A stretch of DNA of 64,000 nt from Neolewinella aurantiaca (GTDB taxonomy: Bacteria > Bacteroidota > Bacteroidia > Chitinophagales > Saprospiraceae). The notes under the pieces were generated by a model that was given only the letters and a program-made list of their open reading frames with translations, did no database searches and was not told where the DNA came from. Numbering within the stretch: position 1 is the first letter of the stretch; each line of letters begins with the position of its first letter. Where the stretch lies: NCBI RefSeq assembly GCF_008014675.1, contig NZ_VOXD01000013.1, positions 62,001 to 126,000 of the forward strand. Reading direction: 5' to 3'. The translations under genes were made by a program, and so were the position numbers. Below, piece by piece: positions 59,572-64,000 of the stretch.

Positions 59572-61125
59572 ATGAAGTTATTTATCACATTCTTCACCGG
59601 AATTTGCCTGTTGTGGGTTTTGGTCGGGTGTACCGAATCCATCGAAGATTTCTCGAGGGTGGATGAAACCCGCTACGATGCAGCCTACGCGGTTCCTCTT
59701 ATCGACAGCGAAGTAACACTGAATGAACTGATCGGAGACGTAAGCGAAGAAATATCCCTGACCGTAGATCCCGATGGTCTTCTCCGCTTTCGCTACTCGG
59801 GCGAAGTTCCGGCGGTTGGCAGCGATATCGTCTTTGCGCGCCTGGAGTCCATCGCTCAGGGAGTGTTCGTTCCCATTACCCGCTCACCGCAGGCCGCCCC
59901 CTTCGGTGGCGGGGCAGATATCGACATCGACGAAGTACGCATCAAAGGAGGCTTACTCAACTACAGCCTGCCTAATGGCTACGACCGGCCGGTAACGGTT
60001 ACCCTGAGCATCCCCGATGCCCGCCTGGATGGCGTTCCTTTTTCCGTTTCCGCTGATCTGCCAGCCTACTCCGGTGAGGGTACTCCTCCTACTTTTCAAA
60101 ACCGGGATACTCCCGTAAACCTGTCCGGTTACGTCCTCACCATTCCCAACGACTCCCTTTACTTCGAGTACAGTATTGTGGGGGAGAACGGTGAAGACCT
60201 CGCCCCCAGCGCACAAACGGTGGTATCCTTCACCAATCTGCGCTTCAGTTATGTTGAGGGATACCTCGGGCAGGAGCTCTACCCGGGCCTGCGGGATACT
60301 GTAGAAGTCGATTTTTTTGACCGCTACCTCGAAGGAGAAGTCTTCTTCGAAGACCCGACGATCACGATGACCCTCACGAATACTTTTGGGCTGCCGGCAC
60401 TCGCTCAGGTCAGTGTCCTCAATGTTGTTGATGTGAATGGCAACGTGATTCCGATTACGGGAACCGCCGTAGAAGAAGGCTTCTACTTCAACTTTCCCAC
60501 AATTCCCGGAGACACAGCCATCACAACTTTCGTTTTCGATAATTCAAACTCAAACATCTCCGAGGTGCTGAGTGCACGCCCGGTAGCCCTCGATTATGAG
60601 GTCAATGCTCTGATAAATCCCGACGGGGATACGGACATCATCGGGTTCCTGACCGATACTGCCGCTTATTCAGCACGGGTAGACGTAGAACTGCCGCTTT
60701 ACGGACAGGCAAGTGGCTTCGTACTGCGCGATACCTTCCCCATCGACCTCATGGACCGCTTCGGTGAGGTGGTTGGAGTAGACTTCCGGCTTACCACCCG
60801 CAACGGAATTCCCCTGAGCGTTAGCGTAGAAGGTACGTTCCTGGACGAGAACGATAATGCACTGGCTGACCTGACCGACGGCCGCATCCAACTTCTCGAC
60901 GCTGCTCCGATCGGTGCCGCAGGCAACGTACTCAACGGGGGAGAACCACTGATCAACGATGTAACCTTCGAAGACGACCGGCTGGACGCCATTCGTTCTG
61001 CCGACCGGCTGGTTGTTGCGCTGAACTTCTCTACTACCGGGCAGGGCGACGTCTCCGTACGGGTAACCAACGAGCAAAAACTCCAGGTGCTACTGGGGGC
61101 CATTGTCCGGGTAGAAAACCGCTGA
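59572..61125 (+). CDS. Lipoprotein of unknown function, paired with a DUF5723 barrel
   Basis: A 517-aa lipoprotein with lipobox VLVGC (Cys at residue 20) and a long beta-rich domain, without a motif I can name. There are no obvious catalytic residues. Repeated patterns such as VTVTLSIPDARLDGVPFSV and VTMTLTNTFGLPALAQVSV suggest several beta-sandwich units. The downstream DUF5723 gene on the same strand, 74 bp away, is a common arrangement in this group, so the two may act together at the outer membrane. Confidence 0.65.
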   Translation: MKLFITFFTGICLLWVLVGCTESIEDFSRVDETRYDAAYAVPLIDSEVTLNELIGDVSEEISLTVDPDGLLRFRYSGEVPAVGSDIVFARLESIAQGVFVPITRSPQAAPFGGGADIDIDEVRIKGGLLNYSLPNGYDRPVTVTLSIPDARLDGVPFSVSADLPAYSGEGTPPTFQNRDTPVNLSGYVLTIPNDSLYFEYSIVGENGEDLAPSAQTVVSFTNLRFSYVEGYLGQELYPGLRDTVEVDFFDRYLEGEVFFEDPTITMTLTNTFGLPALAQVSVLNVVDVNGNVIPITGTAVEEGFYFNFPTIPGDTAITTFVFDNSNSNISEVLSARPVALDYEVNALINPDGDTDIIGFLTDTAAYSARVDVELPLYGQASGFVLRDTFPIDLMDRFGEVVGVDFRLTTRNGIPLSVSVEGTFLDENDNALADLTDGRIQLLDAAPIGAAGNVLNGGEPLINDVTFEDDRLDAIRSADRLVVALNFSTTGQGDVSVRVTNEQKLQVLLGAIVRVENR

Positions 61126-61199
61126 TTCGCTCCAAGGGGAGATAATCATAGGCCCGGGGTGCTTCCATGCTCCGCAGTTTTTTAAATGCCAACCGCTAA

Positions 61200-62585
61200 A
61201 TGTCAATAACTTTGCCCTGCTCCTTTAACATCCACCGCACCTGCGTCCTCGCCCTGATGCTCTTTTGCGGAACACTCAGCGCCCAGGACCTGACCGTTCC
61301 GCTGTTCTCCGACAGCTGGCAGGCCACGTTCAGTAACCCCGCCCTGTACGGGCAGGCGAAAGGACGGCTTACCGTAGGTTTGCCCGGCGTGAGCAACGAC
61401 CTGTACGCCGAAAACGTGACGTACAACGAACTGCTGGAAACCGAAGACGGAACGCGGGTACTTGATCTCAATCAGCTCCCCGGCCTGCTCGGGCAACGTA
61501 ACGAACTACGCGACGACTTCAGCCTCGAAACCCTTGGTGTGGGCCTGAGGGGAGACCGCTTCAGCCTGGGACTTTACCACCGCCTGCGCGCCGGTGGCCA
61601 GGCCGATTACCCCAAAACCCTGGCTCAACTGGTCGTTCAGGGCAATGCTCAGTTCATTGGCCAAACCGTGGAAATCGCTCCGCTGATCGCGGGGAGCAGC
61701 TACCATGAAGTTGGTTTGGGAGGAAGTATGGCGGTTACCGAAAATATCCACTTCGGTGCCCGGATCAAATACCTGAGCGGAATCGCCGACGCCCGTACCG
61801 GCACTTCCGGATCACTGCTCCTGACCACCGGAGAAGAAAACTACGCCCTTACTCTGGAGCAGGACCTTACCCTGAATACTGCCGGGACCGTAGATTACAA
61901 CGGACTGGATGATGTAGGCATCAACTACGATTTCAACCGGATAAAAACCGATAACATCTTCAGCGAAAACAACGGTGTTGCGTTCGATCTGGGCCTGTTC
62001 GCCTCCTTCGGGAAAGTGCGTTTGCAAGCGGCCGCCAACGACCTGGGGGGCAAAATCAACTGGACGAACGACGTAACCAGTTTCCGCCTCGCAGGAACAG
62101 ATGAATTCAGCGGGCTGGATATCCTTGCTCAGGTTCTCGAAGATTCCCTCTCCTTCGTCGATGCGTTGGACAGCCTGCAGTTGACTTTCGAACCCACCGA
62201 GGACAATTCTCCGTACGACAGCAAACTGTCGGCCACCTACCTCGTGGGGGGAGAGTATGACTTCACGGACCGGCTGACCGGCGGTTTACTGTTGGTACAT
62301 TATCGCCGTCCGCTGAACAGCGAAACCGCTTTTGCGCTCAGCGCCCGTTACCGTATCGTCGATGAACTTACGGTAGGCCTCAACTATAATGCACGCAAAG
62401 ATGCCACGGCCAACTTCGGTGCCCACGTATACGCTCACCTCGGTCCTGTTAATCTCATTGCGAGTACGGACAATCTGTTGACGGTTTTCCGTCAAAAAGA
62501 CAGTTCCCGGGCCGGGCTCCGGCTAGGCGCTTCGCTTAGTATTGGCGTAGAAAAGGAAGAGAAAGTGCCGGAAACGGTGAATTAA
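61200..62585 (+). CDS. DUF5723 family outer-membrane beta-barrel protein
   Basis: A 461-aa exported protein predicted to form a barrel of about 14 strands, resembling PorV-like outer-membrane proteins. FSNPALYGQAKGRLTVGLPGVSND is the N-terminal DUF5723 signature; VGLGGSMAVTENIHFGARIKYLSG and alternating strands follow. The N-terminus is unusual: the hydrophobic part (VLALMLFCGTLSAQ) comes after about 15 residues. A TAACTTTG box (61206-61213) lies inside the assigned start region, so the start could be later. Confidence 0.78.
   Translation: MSITLPCSFNIHRTCVLALMLFCGTLSAQDLTVPLFSDSWQATFSNPALYGQAKGRLTVGLPGVSNDLYAENVTYNELLETEDGTRVLDLNQLPGLLGQRNELRDDFSLETLGVGLRGDRFSLGLYHRLRAGGQADYPKTLAQLVVQGNAQFIGQTVEIAPLIAGSSYHEVGLGGSMAVTENIHFGARIKYLSGIADARTGTSGSLLLTTGEENYALTLEQDLTLNTAGTVDYNGLDDVGINYDFNRIKTDNIFSENNGVAFDLGLFASFGKVRLQAAANDLGGKINWTNDVTSFRLAGTDEFSGLDILAQVLEDSLSFVDALDSLQLTFEPTEDNSPYDSKLSATYLVGGEYDFTDRLTGGLLLVHYRRPLNSETAFALSARYRIVDELTVGLNYNARKDATANFGAHVYAHLGPVNLIASTDNLLTVFRQKDSSRAGLRLGASLSIGVEKEEKVPETVN
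61234..61254 (+). repeat. 20-bp interspersed motif (copy 20), inside a signal peptide
   Basis: CCGCACCTGCGTCCTCGCCC encodes RTCVLA at the start of the DUF5723 signal peptide. Confidence 0.65.
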
Positions 62586-62590
62586 TAGTC

Positions 62591-64000
62591 TTAGCCTCCC
62601 AGCTCCCGTCGGTTCAGTTCTTTCACGGCATGGTCTACCGCCCGGGCGGTCATCGCCATGTAGGTGAGTGAAGGGTTGACGCAGCCGGCGCTGGTCATTG
62701 CGGAGCCATCGGTAACGTAGAGATTTTTACAGTTCCAGATCTGATTGTGTTTATTGAGTACTGAGGTTTCAGGGTCCCGGCCCATTCGGGCGGAGCCCAT
62801 TTCATGAATGCTGAAGCCGGGGTGCGCTTCCTGCTCGTACATACTGACGTTCTTCGCGCCGGCGGCTTCGAGCATTTCGGCGGCGTAGACCTTCATTTCT
62901 TTACGCATCAGGCGTTCGTTTTCACCGAAGGCGCAGTCCATCGTCAGGGTAGGGAGGCCGTCTTTATCTACGACGTCGTAGTTGAGGGTGATGCGGTTGT
63001 TCTCATTGGGGAGGGATTCACCGAAGGCATTGAAACCTATACTCCAACCACCAGGTTGGGTGAGGGCTGCTTTCAGGTCGGGGCCGGGGGCCACGCTTAG
63101 TTCTTTTACCACATGGTGCCAACTGCCACGGTGGCCACCCCCCTGATACCCGAAGCCGCGCAGATAATCGCGCTTGCTGTCTTTACCGAGGTTTACGAAA
63201 CGGGGGATGTAAAGGCCACTCGGGTTGCGCCCTTTAACGGCTTTGTCTTCGAACCCCTCAATGCTGCCGCGGGCACCGGTGCGGTGGTGGTGGTCCATGA
63301 TATTGCGGCCCACCATATCGCTGTCGTTACCCAGCCCGTTGGGCTGGGCGTCGGACTTGCTGGCAAGTAATATCGCTGCGGAGTTGAGGGTGGAAGCATT
63401 GAGGAATACAACACCACGACTGAAGAACTCAACATCGTCTCCGGTGTCGCTCAGGCGGACCCGGACGCCGGCTGCCTGTTTTTTATCAGCATCGTAGATC
63501 ACCTCCCGGACAGCGGCGTTGTGGATCAGCGTCATGTTTCCCGTTTCTTCCGCTACGGGGATGGTGCTGGAGACACTGCTGAAATAGCCGCCGAAAGGAC
63601 AGCCCCTGATGCACCTGTTGCGGTACTGGCACGCGCCGCGGGTACCCAGGTGAACTTTGGGGTCGTAAGCAGTTAGGTGGGCTACCCGCCCAACGGTTAC
63701 CCGCCGTGCGGGGAATTTTTTGTGTACTGCATCCCGGAACTGTTCTTCCACGCAGTTCATCGGAACCCCGGGCAGAAAAGGGCCGTCGGGCAGGTGAGCG
63801 AGGTTTTCTTTCTGCCCGGCTATGCCGACAAAACGGGAGACATAATCGTACCACGGCGCAAGGTCGGCGTAGCGGATGGGCCAGTCGATGCCGACGCCTT
63901 CTTTTGCGTTGGCCTCAAAATCGAGGTCGCTGAGGCGGTAGCAATGCCGGCCCCACATAACACTGCGGCCGCCCGTGTGGTAGCCGCGAATCCAGTCGAA
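62591..64000 (-). CDS. GMC-family oxidoreductase, 5' end beyond the window
   Basis: An FAD-dependent alcohol or sugar oxidoreductase; the frame is open at base 64000 with FDWIRGYHTGGRSVMWGRHC before the first ATG, so the N-terminal FAD motif lies outside. Visible are the YRNRCIRGCPFGGYFSS region (Cys-rich), FLNASTLNSAAILLAS, and the C-terminal HEMGSARMGRDPETSVLN and YVTDGSAMTSAGCVNPSLTYM. It resembles gluconate or glucose-methanol-choline dehydrogenases of Bacteroidota. The stop lies next to the DUF5723 gene in convergent orientation. Confidence 0.92.
   Translation of the reverse strand, partial: FDWIRGYHTGGRSVMWGRHCYRLSDLDFEANAKEGVGIDWPIRYADLAPWYDYVSRFVGIAGQKENLAHLPDGPFLPGVPMNCVEEQFRDAVHKKFPARRVTVGRVAHLTAYDPKVHLGTRGACQYRNRCIRGCPFGGYFSSVSSTIPVAEETGNMTLIHNAAVREVIYDADKKQAAGVRVRLSDTGDDVEFFSRGVVFLNASTLNSAAILLASKSDAQPNGLGNDSDMVGRNIMDHHHRTGARGSIEGFEDKAVKGRNPSGLYIPRFVNLGKDSKRDYLRGFGYQGGGHRGSWHHVVKELSVAPGPDLKAALTQPGGWSIGFNAFGESLPNENNRITLNYDVVDKDGLPTLTMDCAFGENERLMRKEMKVYAAEMLEAAGAKNVSMYEQEAHPGFSIHEMGSARMGRDPETSVLNKHNQIWNCKNLYVTDGSAMTSAGCVNPSLTYMAMTARAVDHAVKELNRRELGG

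Overview
The window looks like chromosomal DNA of a Bacteroidota bacterium, most likely from the Saprospiria (Lewinella/Neolewinella-like). Supporting signs are ruvA directly upstream of a very large sprA (type IX secretion channel), promoters of the TAnnTTTG type with almost no Shine-Dalgarno sequences, GLPGLI and DUF5723 proteins, a futalosine-pathway gene (mqnC) and SxxK-type cell-wall enzymes. No rRNA, CRISPR array, prophage or intact insertion sequence was seen.

Layout. 1-9.2 kb: end of an M28 peptidase, a small membrane protein, an RluA-type pseudouridine synthase, rsmG, an unknown protein, an M29 aminopeptidase next to an SDR enzyme, a DUF302 lipoprotein, a YiaA-like protein and mqnC. 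9.3-22 kb: OmpA-like protein, DoxX-like protein, ruvA, sprA, tsaE, era, a tandem array built from a 7-bp unit, and rsmI. 22-31.7 kb: membrane protein, GH3-family protein, sulfurtransferase, the rimP-nusA-infB operon, and a second SDR. 31.9-42.1 kb: rhomboid protease, rbfA, DUF2237, TauE/SafE transporter, RDD protein, a two-component system, a PBP4-type carboxypeptidase and a bifunctional PBP1A. 42.1-43.3 kb: seven minus-strand tRNA genes or tRNA-like genes, two of which carry a related 24-nt insertion in the T loop. 43.6-55.4 kb: thrS, a YceI lipoprotein, and the pentose-phosphate genes gnd, rpiB and zwf. Between gnd and rpiB lies an islet with a small cysteine-rich secreted protein, a GLPGLI protein and an outer-membrane receptor-like protein, with a decayed copy of the rpiB 3' end on its far side. 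55.5-64 kb: a GNAT-like protein, a YqeY protein, a metal ABC transporter pair with a DtxR-like operator, a lipoprotein/DUF5723 pair, and a GMC oxidoreductase that runs off the window.

The most unusual content is non-coding. About twenty copies of a 17-20 bp motif (consensus TTGCACCTGCGGCCGCGCCC) lie between genes or inside signal-peptide codons. There are several families of 90-170 bp inverted-repeat elements, two of them with convincing 8-9 bp target duplications. At least six genes have a TAnnTTTG-type box only 4-5 bp before the start codon, suggesting leaderless mRNAs. The tRNA cluster has T-loop insertions that can fold into a small hairpin with one compensatory change. All coordinates, alignments and folds were made by eye.
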